Positions 23,534 through 39,200 of a stretch of 64,000 nt of DNA are shown here, piece by piece. Origin of the DNA: Sphagnum compactum (Eukaryota; Bryophyta; Sphagnopsida; Sphagnales); assembly GCA_965153455.1 (NCBI GenBank), contig OZ234501.1, positions 2,604,001 to 2,668,000 on the forward strand. Direction: 5' to 3'. A model generated the notes under the pieces. It was not told where the DNA came from, ran no database searches, and was given only the letters and a program-made list of their open reading frames with translations. Made by a program: the position numbers and the translations under genes. How positions within the stretch are numbered: position 1 is the stretch's first letter; each line of letters begins with the position of its first letter.

Positions 23534-25136
23534 ATGTTGGCAGAGTCAGTGGTGAATGAAGTGTGTGAAGTTGCCAAGGATGTTGAGGATCAGCATGTTA
23601 ATTCTGTCATATTAGCCAAGGAGTCCCTTTTCTTCAGAAAGATGTTTGATGATGAATGCTTCAAAGAAGCAAAGGAGAAGGTCATTCCAATCCATCTCCG
23701 CCCTGAAGGTGTGTTTCATTGTGAGACCTGATCTTCCACACCTCCCCACTCCTGAGATTATGACCACACTCATTTCTATCCATGTTCATTTTGTTTTGGT
23801 GAGAACTTACGCAACAGATGTAACCTTCAAAGTGTTTTTGGTTAGAGTTTTCTTTGCAAAATTGGCTATTGTACAGGGTTGTGCATCTGTTCCCCTGTTC
23901 AGATCACAGATTCTGAAATGGAATTCTGTTTTCATGTTCTGAAATGTAGCATCTACTAGCATTACAGAAAGGATTCCTGTGGGTTGCAGAAAAAGGTCCA
24001 TTCCTGGACATGCTCCAGTTTGCATATAGCAGCAAGATGATGGCCAGCAGTGCAGAGGATGTTATAGCTGTGTGGTTACTGGCCCAGCACTTTCTGGCTG
24101 ATGAATGTGCACAACACTGCCTTCAGTTGTTGCATGCCATGACACCTACCCTTGCTAGTTGCAGCCTGTTCCTGGATCTGGCCAGTGTAGTGACCAAACT
24201 GAGGATGTCCGCAGTTTGATGAAGTGCAGTGTTATGTTTTTGGCATGCCACTTCACATCTGCTACAGTGATGAATGGTGAAAATCTTGGGCGGTGGGACC
24301 ACCTTGATGACTTTAAGGCACTTCCAATTACAGCACTTGAGAGTCTCCTTGCCAGTGATCTTCTCCAGGCAGTGCATGAGGAGGCAGTGTTCCATGCCCT
24401 TCGTGTTTGGACCAAGGCAAACTGCAAGTCCAGCTTGGAGGAAAGAGATGCTTGGTTGAAATTTGGGCCACTAGTGAGATGGCCACTTATTGAGACTGCA
24501 CGCATCAAGGCCCTGTTGAGTGTGCAGGAGGCACAATATGTGAGGGAGCTTTTGTTTGAGGCACTCGAGTTCAAAGCTGGCACTGAAGAGGAGCAGCAGC
24601 AGATGATAGCAATCAGTGGGGCATTCCACCATCGGTTCCAAAGGCGAGAGCGTCACGCACTGCCTGTCAAGTGTGTAGCCTTGGACATGCCTGTAAAACA
24701 TGGTACAATATGTTTCAAGATGCCATTGCAAGAATGGACTACACTCCAGCACTCGTCAGGACCAATCTGTTCAGAACGTTTCATGGTAGGGGGCTACCTG
24801 TTCATATGGTTGCTGCAGCTAAGAAGTGCCAATCATGATGGCAAGCGCAGGGTCAGCATTGGGTTAGTCACATTGAATGCACCCCAGTCAGCTCTCCGCA
24901 TTGATATCACAGTCGGTGTATGGGATGTGCGATCTGGAGCATTTTTGCAGCGCTATAAAGGCGCTCACACTGTCCGCAAAGATGTGCGTGAGCGCATTGC
25001 TATGTGTCTGGACTGCTTCGGGAAGGATCTAGATGAGATTCTTGTGGAGAAGGACAGCTACCTTTTCCATGACGCCACCTGGTTCAAGACAGAGGTCCAA
25101 GTTGACACTCTTCACAGGCAACTTCTTGATTGCTAG
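23534..25136 (+). CDS. BTB/POZ-BACK protein, POB1/LRB-like, with an apparent frame break
   Basis: Coding exon 1 is 23534-23708 (phase 1) and joins 23990 across a GT-AG intron. Residues HVNSVILAKESLFFRKMF and FLDMLQFAYSSKMM belong to a BTB domain (Cullin-3 adaptor fold). A BACK domain follows (ALPITALESLLASD, AVHEEAVFHALRVW), then the conserved C-terminal domain of POB1/LRB proteins (IGLVTLNAP, SYLFHDATWFKTEVQV). The stop is TAG at 25134-25136. These proteins bring substrates to CUL3 ubiquitin ligases, in light signalling and other pathways in Arabidopsis. The frame that opens exon 2 stops at 24217-24219, while the BACK frame continues one register away. Either one A is missing near 24188-24192, or an 83-nt GT-AG intron (24185-24267) is removed, at the cost of conserved-looking CSVMFLACHF. 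The N-terminus is shorter than usual (family about 550 aa, here about 440), so upstream exons may be missing. It could be a pseudogene. Confidence 0.75.
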
Positions 25137-26039
25137 TGATTTGATAGTTTATTCTTTTTAAAGTCTTCTACATCAAGGACAACCATTAAAGACCAAGGTT
25201 TAATGCAGAAGCATGTGCTAAGAAGAGGTCTCAAAGAACAATAGAAGCTGTAAAATACCCATTTGTGTTCCTTTTGCGAAAGCAATACTCATTTATCAAT
25301 GGAGGGAACTGTTCACATGATCTCAGGTCCACTAACCTAAAGTAAATCCCATAACTGAAAATGGGAGGTCGATGTGAACAAAATCTTCAATTGAAATTCC
25401 ATCAATCTCCCTGACATCCAAAGCCTCACCTAATTGTGTTTTACAAGAGGAAATGTAAGTCTATATATGTAACTTTTGACAAGGCATTGAGAATGTTTCT
25501 AAGTAAGCATGAATGACTCCAAGACAAACATCATCACATTTATTATACGTTAATACAACTTACACAATATGGGGCTTTAACAACAAGCTTGGGCAACAAA
25601 TACATTAAATTGGAAGGGAGTGTTTGGAAACAACAAAGCTTTATACCCTAATTGAAAGGCCACAATTGCTTTCAACTTCAAAACACAAAATCATTCAAGT
25701 GTGTGAATAAAAGCATTGATACTAGAAGAGATGTTTACACTAAACGACAAGGGGATTGAATATGCGCTTCAGCATCTAAACCCTAATATCAATCAAATTT
25801 GGTTTGGTTGTCAAGCAATTGCATTTTTTCGCAAAACATGTACCCAAGATATATTCGGATTTCCTCAATACCATATTACATTGGGGTTTGTGTGATGACA
25901 ACGGGCTCAAAACCCTGACCGGTTCTCACCTGTTGAATATACCCGCCCTGACACCGGCCAAATGGCGAGCTGGACGGATATATACACACATAAGGATATA
26001 TATGTATGTATACCCGTTGTTTCGAGGCGCCTGAAAAGA
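25137..26039. other. Intergenic between the BTB and gamma-tubulin genes
   Basis: The first part is probably the BTB 3' UTR. The rest is AT-rich with no recognisable gene, and GC rises towards 26000. Confidence 0.5.
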
Positions 26040-26408
26040 GACAATTACCCGGGCCCTCCCCCGCGCACCCATCAAGAAAGATTTCGAATTTCTGCTGTGC
26101 TTTTGGCGTTTAGGGTTTCCTCCACGACGCCATCGCTGCTGCTGCTTCTCCTTCCTTCCCTAGTGTTGTTGTCCACGACTCCCATCGCTGTGTCGTCGAC
26201 TTTGTGTGTTGATCTTCGCTTGTCAAGGCAGGGGAAGAGGAGGAGGAGGAGGAGGAGTAACCGCGGATAAAGACGGACAGAGAACGCACGAAACTAAGTG
26301 CGCAAGTGTAGAGTGAAAGCCGAACAACAGGGACGTAGAGAGACTCGAGGGAAGAAGAACAATCAGAAGAAGAATAAGAAGAATCATACAAGAAGCTCAG
26401 AAACAGAG
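26040..26408 (+). promoter_or_regulatory. Putative promoter/5' leader of gamma-tubulin with telo-box
   Basis: A GC-rich stretch directly before the gamma-tubulin ATG. TTAGGGTTT at 26110-26118 is a telo-box word, common near the start of plant housekeeping and cell-cycle genes. A (GGA)n purine tract is at about 26235-26255, and the sequence just before the ATG is AG/A-rich. The transcription start was not determined. Confidence 0.5.
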
Positions 26409-29998
<3,590 letters not shown>

Positions 29999-30714
29999 AA
30001 GACTTGACAATAGCCCACCTCCTTGTACTATATTTCTTTAGTCAGGTATGCTGGTTTCGAAATGCAGTGGCATTCATGTTGAGGAGCTTTAGTTTCAGGT
30101 TATGCCACTATGGAGGTGTGTTTAAAAACTCCAAGCCACATGTAAACTGTGATGAGGATGGCTTGTTCCACTAGTCCACATAATGACATACAAGTTTTTT
30201 GATCAACAGGTCCTTTAAACAAAGCATTTTGAAGTATGCACTTTCTAAGACTAACATACTGTGCATTGTAACAAGGAGATCAGAATCTTCAGTACAGTTG
30301 AAGGTGGATGTCTGAGAGTGTTGTTTCCTACTTTCTGTTTGGCTATCAACTACAGTTCTTCCCTTGCCAGCACAAAGGCTCTCACATGAAAGTGCTATGT
30401 AGGAGCATCTCATACTGTGTTATTCATCAATGACTCTTTCAGTGCAGTTCAGTGCAGGTGGTAGCTGGTTGTGAGACAATCCTCTTGATGTTTTGGAACG
30501 ATAGGAAGTGGATACAGTCTGAAACTATCCAGTGTACAAGCAATTAGTTGCCACAGCAGGTATTTTAATGCTTTCCAATATCTGACAATTGCAGCAAGAA
30601 GAGACTAGGTAAGTATCTTGTATTCGGCCTTTTGTGCCAGGATTCCAGATTTTATTTTCTTTTGCTGCAATAGCATGCCTCTGATAGCATGTAGCCAAGG
30701 CCAAAGTTGAATTC
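29999..30714 (+). other. 3' flank of gamma-tubulin
   Basis: Non-coding; the near part is probably the 3' UTR. No other gene recognised. Confidence 0.5.
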
Positions 30715-31370
30715 AGAAAAGTTGGACAAATCGAGTTAGATGGAAAATTTGGATGATAGATGAAATTTTCAAGAGGTTGAATCTGGGGATATTGAACAAC
30801 AAATGAACTTGGGGAAAGACTGGACAATGGAAGAACCCTGGGCAGTTGCATGATAGATGAACTATGGGAAGTTGGAGAATGAATGCAATTGAAGAAGTTG
30901 GGAAGATGGGATATATGAAATTGAATCTAAGACACATTAATGGATGGACCTGAGGAAGTGGGGCGAAAACAAATGGATGAAATTTGAGAAAATGGGACAT
31001 GGAAAAATGGGACAAAATGAATGAACTTGGGAAAGTTGGATAATCATCATGTAGGAATGTTGGGTGATATGGGGTAAATTGGATTATGGATGGACAATGC
31101 AAAACTGGACAACCGATGAAACTTATGAGAATGGAGCAATGGATGGAGACAAAGAAAAAGATGGATTCCAAAATTTTGAATTCAGAAGAAGTTGCATAAT
31201 GGAGGAATGCGGGGAAGTTGGGTGTGATACAAGGAACGAATTTGAGGAAATTGAAAATTGGGCAAGGCATGAACCCTTAAGGAAGTTGGAGAATAGATGA
31301 ACTGTCATGGGAAGTGGGACAACAAAGGATGCACTGTAGGAAGTTAAACAACACAAGCAAGTAAAGAAGT
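30715..31370. repeat. Degenerate minisatellite of about 30-40 bp units
   Basis: A GAAGTTGGAnAATGGATGAA-like word recurs many times with shared elements GGAAGTTGG, GATGAA and GGACAA, at irregular spacing. Both strands carry long open frames through it (185 codons on the minus strand, Pro/Phe/Ile-rich). These follow from the repeat and are not called as genes. Confidence 0.65.
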
Positions 31371-32015
31371 TGAATTTGTATGTTTAGTTTTGCACTGAAT
31401 GAATATTATTTTGAGTTTGGAAAGAGAAATCTCTAAAAAATGATTTGATGGTTCTATTCTAATTTATAACACTTTTTTCTTGACAACAAACACCTTCAAT
31501 GACAAATTTTCAAGAATGTTGTTCAGTAATCACTTTTGGTTTTGGGTAGATTTCTTTGGACTTATGGCAAATGTTATGGCAAATCTTTGGATGCCTGTTT
31601 CTCATTTGGAAACCGGGGCTGTGAATTTAGTGTTGAATAGCAGCAGCTCATGATAAAAAAATGATTTGCAGAGTTGCAGCTACCATGAAGGACTTTCAGT
31701 GTCCAAATGTATGATACTTATTTGTACTTGGTTGTTGGACCAAGTTCTGCATACGTAGACTGGTTATAACAGCACCTCTGTTGGTTGGGATGCATGCTTA
31801 CTCCTTGTGTACCCTCTAGACAAAATCGTATCTCAGTTGCAGGTTTGCCAGTGTTTTTAGTTGGGAGGTTCCTGCACTGTTTGACAAAGCAGAATTTGAC
31901 TCCATATTTAAAATGAGCTATAATTTGGTTCCACCTTAAAAATCTTCTGCACTCTTTTGACAAAGGCTAAAATGGTTGACAAACCCTTCCTGTTGGTAGC
32001 ATGCAGATTACCTTT
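31371..32015. other. Intergenic, no gene seen
   Basis: AT-rich, no recognisable coding or structural feature. Confidence 0.5.
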
Positions 32016-32340
32016 CACTTTCCTAAGTTGAAGTTGTTGTGCATCGATGAGTTGAGTACCAATTACTATTGCCACATCGCATTACAAATTGGGGTTATTT
32101 AACTCCCAATAAGATGAGATGAGCCACATGAAGAAGAAGAAGAAGAAGAAGGGATTTATGCTCAAATGAGATTTATGGAGATTAGTGTTTACTTTCCTAA
32201 GTCGAAGTTGTTGCACATTGATGAGTTGAGTAGCAATTACTATTGCCACATCACATTACAAATTAGGGTTATTTAACTCCCAATAAGGTGCGATGAGCCT
32301 ACAAGAAGAAGAGGAAAAAGGTTTATCCTCAAAATGAGAT
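32016..32340 (+). repeat. Tandem duplication of about 165 bp
   Basis: Two adjacent copies (about 32016-32189 and 32190-32340) share ACTTTCCTAAGT.GAAGTTGT, GATGAGTTGAGTA, CAATTACTATTGCCACATC, CATTACAAATT.GGGTTAT, TTAACTCCCAATAAG, GATGAGCC and an (AAG)n run. Identity is high, so the duplication is recent. Confidence 0.8.
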
Positions 32341-33569
32341 TTAATTTGAGGTATGAAAACACAATGATTAGTTTGAATTCAAAACCGAACACAAGCTTGA
32401 AGAAAAATGCCCATATAACCCATTCACCTTTCATAGGGTTAACATTTAATCCTTGGGTCAAAATGTAGTATGTCCGAGCATAGTTATTGGTGTGAGAAAA
32501 CCAATTATTGGTTGTGTGAAGACATTGCTTCTCTCAAATTTCACAATCCTTGGGAATGAATAGTTTGTCTCCAAGGTGACTTTGCTATTACACACAACAT
32601 CCTTTCTTTGGTACACAACTTTTTGTGAATGAATATATGACCCAACACTCCACTGACACACACCGTCCATTGGAAACCCGTTATGACTTTGTGGGTTCCA
32701 CCTTGGTAACTTATCTTGTGAACGGTTTCTACGTCCCCCTTGCACTACCTAGTTAAGAACTATGTAAATGGGGTAAGTATCATAGGCAAGTAGGTAGGAA
32801 ATGGTAGCTGGTTAGTAGTATGTATCTTGGTAAGTAATATGCTCACCTGAAGGCTACTAGATAGGTAGATGCGTGTTGATGGTTGTTGGTACATAGCTAA
32901 CCATTGTGGTCACCTACGGGACACGAATACTAGGCAAAAATGGTTCCTGTCAACACACCATCCATCCCGCATGGTGTGCTGGTGGGTGAAGATGGTTCAC
33001 TCTGCCCCAAATTTTGTGGGAAGTTAGTTGTGTGTCACATATAAACAATATATACTACTCTAGTGACGATAGCTAGCTAGCGGGTTCAGCACTAAATAAT
33101 TTTGAGAAAAAAAATAAATTTCAGGACATTTTATAGAAATCGGTAAGGTGCAATTAATTAATTAATTAACAAGTTAAATGTACACCTTAAATACTTTTCT
33201 TAATGGTGTTATGCTGAAATCTTAAGAGAAAAACATATTAAATATTTGGCATCAAAGTGCCAAACCTGCTAGGCGACTATGGTATTATCGAACCTGTGTT
33301 TACTAGATGGTCAGAATGTACAAAGTGAATCAACGGTGTATTTGAAATTTTAGTTCAGGATGTAGAATGTGAATCAACGAGTATTTGAGTTTTAGTTTGG
33401 GAGATGCCAAACTCTCGAATCATCCAATTAGTTTACTGACATCTAAAGGATCAATAATGAACATTGGATGAAAAAACCGATGAGATTTAGAATCCCTAGT
33501 GTAGATAATAACCTATATCAATGGGAAATTGTATTCCAACTACGCATCTTGTTTTAGAAATGCAAGGTT
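32341..33569. other. Intergenic, no gene seen
   Basis: No gene recognised. It has scattered GTAGGTA words and an (AATT)n run at about 33152-33170. Confidence 0.5.
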
Positions 33570-33950
33570 GGCTTGAAGCCCCATAGATTGTCATGCATTG
33601 TAGGTTTATGGCCCATACCATGTTCCACATCCATTGTGTAGGTTGAAGCCCATGCCAAGTTTTACATCCATTATAGGTACAAGCATTAGACCAAATTTTA
33701 CATCTGTTGTAGGTTGAAACTTGAAACCCCAAACCAAGTTTGCCACCCATTGTAGGTTGTTGCACCATTTGTCAAGTTACATCCATTATTGGTTTAAGCC
33801 CCAAACCAAGTTTGGCACCCATTGTAGGTTGTTGCACCGTATATCAAGTTTTACATCCATTCTCTGTTTAAGCCCCAAACCAAGTTTGGCACCCATTGTC
33901 GGTTGAAGCCCCAGACATATAAAGTTTTACATCCATTATAGGTTGTTATG
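33570..33950. repeat. Minisatellite of about 40/80 bp
   Basis: The words CCCCAAACCAAGTTTGGCAC, CCATTGTAGGTTG and CAAGTTTTACATCCATT alternate. A half-unit of about 40 bp is repeated about nine times, and pairs form a better-kept 80-bp unit in the right half. No coding evidence. Confidence 0.7.
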
Positions 33951-34033
33951 GTATGTTTTGAAGAATGAACTAGAGGCAATGGGCCTTTAGAGTCTGTGGT
34001 TGTGTCCAAGGGTTGCAAAATACAAGAATACTT

Positions 34034-34299
34034 AGATCATCTCCAGCGGTGCTCGCTATGTGATCCTGCACAGTACAATTGGATGAAGAAAATCCAAAGT
34101 ATGCTGGTTTGGCTCAGGAAAATGGTTTTTTGGCCCATCATAATGATTCGTCCAGGCGGTTTGCTATTAGTCGTCCCCCACCTATTTGCTCTCCCAGTTT
34201 CAGTTTTATGGGTGGGGTTGCAAAAGAGTACATAACTAAACTTGGATGTGAAAAATAATTTTGCAGGGTCACAAATATGAGCACCGCTGGAGATGCTCT
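34034..34299. mobile_element. MITE with terminal inverted repeats
   Basis: The left end AGATCATCTCCAGCGGTGCT and the right end GAGCACCGCTGGAGATGCTC are inverted copies. Weaker matching continues inwards (TGTGATCCTGCA against TGCAGGGTCACA). The element is about 266 bp and lacks any protein. TTA precedes the left end and TTG follows the right end, an imperfect match to the 3-bp target duplication of PIF/Harbinger elements. GAGCATCTCC-type ends occur in several plant MITEs. No related second copy is in the window. Confidence 0.7.
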
Positions 34300-35279
34300 T
34301 GGTTCATTTCCAGTTGGTTTTTTTACAGTGCAAGATCATGCTAGCAACAAAGAAATAGAGCACCAATATTTGTGCTTAATTACCTTACCATCCAAAAGCC
34401 TGCTCTATCCCACTCTTATATCATAAAAAAGTGCACTCAAATGTTGGGTTGGAGATCCAGCACAAAAATGTGATTTTGAAAGGCAAAAATGTTTTGTAAT
34501 TAGATGACGAGTCTCACTTACATGGAGTTTGGAAAGAGGAGTAATTAAATGACTAGCCTCACTTACACGGAGTTTCACACTACAACCCCATTCTCCTCTT
34601 TCCAACCAACATTAAGCAACAGCATTTATTGACACACGTGGATCCACCCTCTCTACTCTCTTCCATTCTGATATTTTCATCCTCCTGAATGAGTATCCTG
34701 GAACAGCCAACAAGTCATGGCAGAGATGCATATAGATGCTTGACCTCAAATCATTCATTCTGTAACAAGGGTTGCTCCATGCCTCCTAATGGGGCAATGA
34801 GATTCTTATGGTTGGTTCCCCATTGCCATGCACGGGATTCTAATAGAAAGAGAAAGACATGAAAGCCAACTTTTTATTGAATCGTTGACATCAAATATTG
34901 AGAGAACTAGAGTATGCTTAAGAGGATCTATGATATTGTAAACATACCATTATTTCTGGCCCTATTTCTTTCGCGGTAGTCCAGAGTGCCAGTGTCTCAT
35001 TGAATACACTGAAACCCAGCAGAGTCTGAAGCACCTATTGTGTGGAATATAATGCCCTCCAAGCTTGACCCACCCGCATATGCAATTTGGGTCATCGGAT
35101 GACATCCACTGCTGTACACTGTTTGTGGTTGCACGCAACATTTGATATCCTTTTGCAGAGATTAGGTCAGCAGCGCCGTCTTTAGAATCAACACCCCCAA
35201 GAATATGGGGGGCAGAGCTCCTCCGATATAGTATGTGTGCCTTGTTGTGGCTCATAGTTTCTTGCTGAGATACGTATCC
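34300..35279. other. 3' flank of the CSLC gene
   Basis: Nearest the stop codon the DNA is gene-like and probably the CSLC 3' UTR. A block of about 52 bp (CTCACTTACA.GGAGTTT) is repeated at about 34498-34580. Nothing else was recognised. Confidence 0.5.
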
Positions 35280-38234
35280 TCAGCTGACTTGCTCACCAAT
35301 AAGATCAAGTCCGACAACTAGAAATGAAATCCCTTGAAAGAGAAGGAAGTAGAAATGCACACCCTTTGCTGACAGTAGGCTCCGGGCTGCTGCTGTCAAT
35401 AGCAGAAACGCCAAAGCAAGCTCTTTCCTGTACAGGCGGTTTGCCTTCTTCTTTGGTGCTGATGGCACTAATGGAGGTGGTGGCAGATGCATCTGCTCCT
35501 GTTTTTGCTTCAAAGCATCTAAGCCTGATTCAGAAGCCCCACGACTGAGCTTTGCAGGGGGGGGCTTGCTTTCCTGCAATGAAAGAAGATCTGCCTCCGA
35601 AGCACGCCCAGTTTTCTTTGTGACCACCCATTCATGTGCACTGCTGAGCTGGAACAGACCCGATATCATGGCGTTGAACTTTGTTACAGACATTGTGTTC
35701 TCAAAGAGCAAGTAGGGGATGAGGAACGGGAATGAGCGGGGTGATGGTAAAACGTTCAAAAAGGACATCAATGCAGGGATATAGCACACAACCCATACTG
35801 GCAGCTGCGCCTCAGGGACAAACATTGTCACTGGCAGGATTATGCAAAAGAGCGTGAATGAATAGAAAGGCAGTATCAATTTCCTCAAAAGGAAAAAGAG
35901 TAATATGAGATTTGCTTTCTTCAATGCTGATACCTGCATGGTGGATACAAACCAGAAACAGTTTGGTAACAGTCAGGACAGTTACTGTTAAGAGCCAATG
36001 AGAAGTCACTATGTATATCACGTGACTTTCTGAACTCAAGAAGACTCTCGCAAAGCTGACTTGAAGTACCAAGGAAGTGATTGAACTTGACATGGACACA
36101 GGCCAATCAATAAGGATTCCGATAAACCCACCTTAGATGTGATGATATCAGGAAGACACAGACAGAAAAGTTGCATGGGGCCAGAATGCCAGCGATGCTG
36201 TTGTTTCCTGTATGCTTCATATGACTCTGGCAACTCACACATACTCTGCAAGCACCAACACTCCTTATTTATTAGAGACCCTCAACATCAAACAAATTGC
36301 ATGTAACATCTGCAACAAAAGAATCTCATCAATGACCCAATATCTGGCATTCATTCATATCTCCCATCTTCATTCACTTCTGGTCTTTTATTGTCCAAAT
36401 GGTATACCCAATCCTGAGATATACCCAATTCTACACAGCTGGTGCCAAACCAACTTGTAAAACCCACTACCCTTGGTGCATTGATGTGCTGCTACATACA
36501 GTTAGTACACATTCAGTCAAGTAGGCAAATGGAGTTGCCAGGAGAGGATGTTGCTTACTCGAACATCGTTAAGGAAGATGAATTTCCAGCCACAGAGATG
36601 AGCCCGGACAGCCACATCCATGTCTTCCACAGTGGTGCGTTCCAACCACCCACCACACTCCTCAAGCGCTTTAATCCGCCACACGCCTGCAGTGCCGTTG
36701 AAGCCAAAGAAGTTAAGGAACACACCATTGACCTGCTGTTCCACCTCAAAGTGGAATGACAGATTTATGTTCTGAAGACGAGTGAGCAAATTCTCATCCT
36801 TGTTCACAAATGACCACCGCGCCTGCACTAAACCCAGTTCTGGGTTGTCCTGTCACATCATAAAATTTGTGTCAGAAAATTATGTGTCTTGTCTTCCCCC
36901 CCTGTAGACTGCAGAATGTTTTCAGAACCAAGACTGAGAGATTGTATGCTCTGATCTTGCAAGAAAAACAAACCCCCAAAAGAGTGAGTAAGATCCCAAG
37001 AGTACTGTGGGGAGTAGTAGTACCCTAAAGTGGGGGACTGTGCGTTTGAGGAAGTCAGCCTTGGGCTGAAAATCAGCATCAAAGATTGTGACAAACTCAT
37101 AGTCCTTCACATAAGCACAGTTCATGGCCGACTTCAGGTTGCCTGCCTTGTACCCTGTGCGGTTTGTACGGTGCCGATATATGATGTTCACTCCCTTTTG
37201 CTGCCATTTTGAGACCTCCCCCTTGATCAAGAACTGTGTCTCGACATCGTCTGAATCATCCAGCACTTGCACAAGCATGCGATGCCTTGGCCAGTCAAGC
37301 TGGCAAACTGCTCCGATGGATTGCTCATATACCTGCACGGAATCATCATACCATCAATGCCAAAACACGCCCTCCATTCCTTGAATCCTTTCAAAGCACA
37401 CTGGAGGTGGGTGGGTACAGGGGAGAAAAAAAAGGCCAAGAATGCGCACAGATGCTGCTTTCACCAGCACAATGGAGACAAAACAGCAAGGAAGGAAACC
37501 AAATATATGTATGTATGTACCTCTCGTTCATTGCACATAGGAATTTGAACAAGAACCATGGGGTAGCCCTTGTCAGGCTGCTCCAGGTCATCCGAGTCGA
37601 GTGAAGAATTTACAGGAATGGGTTTGATATTCTTCCACTTAATCCACAGGCAACCGAGGCAAAGGAGAATTCGATCTGCAGACTGAAGGAGGAAGAGGTA
37701 GATACAAAAATTGATAAGGAATTGAAGCGGCGGTGCAATGTACTGTGCTCGGAAATACATCCAGCCAACATAGATAGCATGTGGCAAGTTGCGCACACCG
37801 AATGCTGGAGGCCAGTGTGGGCCAACAAAGTGCCAACCCATCATATGTGCCCCAACTTCAACACATAACATGAAGATTGCAAACACCAAGAACCCAGTAA
37901 TGGCCTTGAATAGGCGACCCTTTCGTGGCCTTTCTGTGTTAGGATCCGCCAGACCTTGACCAAGAATGAGCCGTTTCTTGATGGCAGCAAGAACCGTCCA
38001 CAGCCCTAGTGCCACCCACGCAACACAGCCGGCTGCTCTGTGAGCTTTGAGCAGAAGTACCCATGTCAACTGCTTTGCATTCTTGCCCTTGTCTTTCCCT
38101 CCCTCGAAACCCGTTTTGGGGCTCTCAATCTCAAGCATGGAGTAGTTGGGATTCTCCATCTTCACCACCACCGGAGTCCCTCCTCGGTGCTGCTCCTTGT
38201 TCCACCAGTCCACGAAATCGAAGCTGGGTGCCAT
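35280..38234 (-). CDS. CSLC: Cellulose synthase-like C (xyloglucan backbone beta-1,4-glucan synthase)
   Basis: Five minus-strand exons: 38234-37521, 37332-37024, 36849-36559, 36245-36132 and 35933-35280. Every junction is GT-AG in phase 0, and the product is 693 residues, normal for CSLC. The start MAPSFDF is chosen because the family begins this way; an in-frame ATG 16 codons upstream is less likely. Membrane segments are at about 68-85, 110-130 and 168-190, and again at about 484-508, 518-540 and 645-685. The GT2 catalytic core lies between them: LDDSDD (262-267), DAD (323-325), VED (415-417) and QQHRW (453-457), so all four GT-A processive motifs are intact. CSLC enzymes make the glucan backbone of xyloglucan in the Golgi membrane from UDP-glucose. 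A (GA)n tract (gene orientation) lies about 310 bp before the start. Which CSLC paralogue it is cannot be settled here. Confidence 0.97.
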
Positions 38235-38543
38235 CTTGAAGGTGATGGGTGCCGCCGCTCCGATGCCAAGAAAAAATGGCACTCAAGGACCGATTCTTCC
38301 TTTCTAGTTCTACTGTCAAGATGACGATGCTAATGATGATGATGATGATGGCAAATGCGGACTATATCTACTGCTTGTTCTTCTTGCTGTTGTACTGCAT
38401 CTTGATGTGGAGAGAAGATGAAGAAGCATGGCAAGAAACTAAGTTGTGGTCTATTTCCAGAACCGTAAATCTGTTCTGGTTCCTACAAGAATGCTGGCAA
38501 GATGCTTCCAGCTCTGCACCCATTACAAGCCAACCTTCAAAAG

Positions 38544-38596
<53 letters not shown>

Positions 38597-39200
38597 TCAA
38601 GCGGTTGGTACCCAGCATTGTCCGTGTACCCTTTCGTTGAGATTCTTGCTTTCACGTTCTTTCTCCCTTTTCTTCTCACCTTACAAGCAACACTTGACAG
38701 CAAACCTGCCTATCACCCACCATCCGGGGTGAGGTGAAGCTCCACTCCCCCATTCAATTTCTTACCAGACCACCACACGAGGATCTGAGCTCTGAAGGAA
38801 AACCAGCCACAACCGGAAACCACCCACAACCTCCTCCTCCTCCTCCTCCTGCCGGCGTCTAGGCTCAAACAAAATACAAAACAAAAACCCACCAACTCAC
38901 CCAACACCCTTTCCCCAAAATCCTCCTCACCTCTTAGATTTCAAATGCTTCTTCTCCTCAGCAACAAACAAAACAAAACAAAAAAAATACACACAAATAA
39001 ACAAACAAACAAGGCTAGATCAAGACGAAGACAAGCACCATCATCTTCGACAAAACAACAGCAACAAGCCTTGCTCTCATTCTCCTTCTCATCTCTTTCT
39101 TCTCGTCACATACCCGCTCCTCCTCCTGCTCCTGCTTTATCCGATGAAGAGAACCAGCGGGTAGTAATGGCGACCTGTGTCGTCGATGTGAGTAGTGCGT
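38235..39200 (-). promoter_or_regulatory. Putative CSLC promoter/5' leader with (GA)n tract
   Basis: Upstream of the CSLC start. A (CT)n run at 38545-38593 (about 24 units, GA in gene orientation) is the type of tract bound by plant BBR/BPC GAGA-binding factors. (CTC)n-like runs follow at about 38831-38850. No competing coding frame was recognised. Confidence 0.45.

Noticed and set aside
30713-31270. 185-codon minus-strand open frame rich in Pro, Phe, Ile and His
   Set aside because: It lies wholly in a degenerate minisatellite, and the opposite strand is also largely open.
36442-36759. Plus-strand open frame of 105 codons
   Set aside because: Antisense shadow of CSLC exon 3.
38032-38282. 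CSLC start 16 codons upstream (MPFFLGIG)
   Set aside because: The family start MAPSFDF at 38234 fits known CSLC proteins; the longer start adds no conserved residues.
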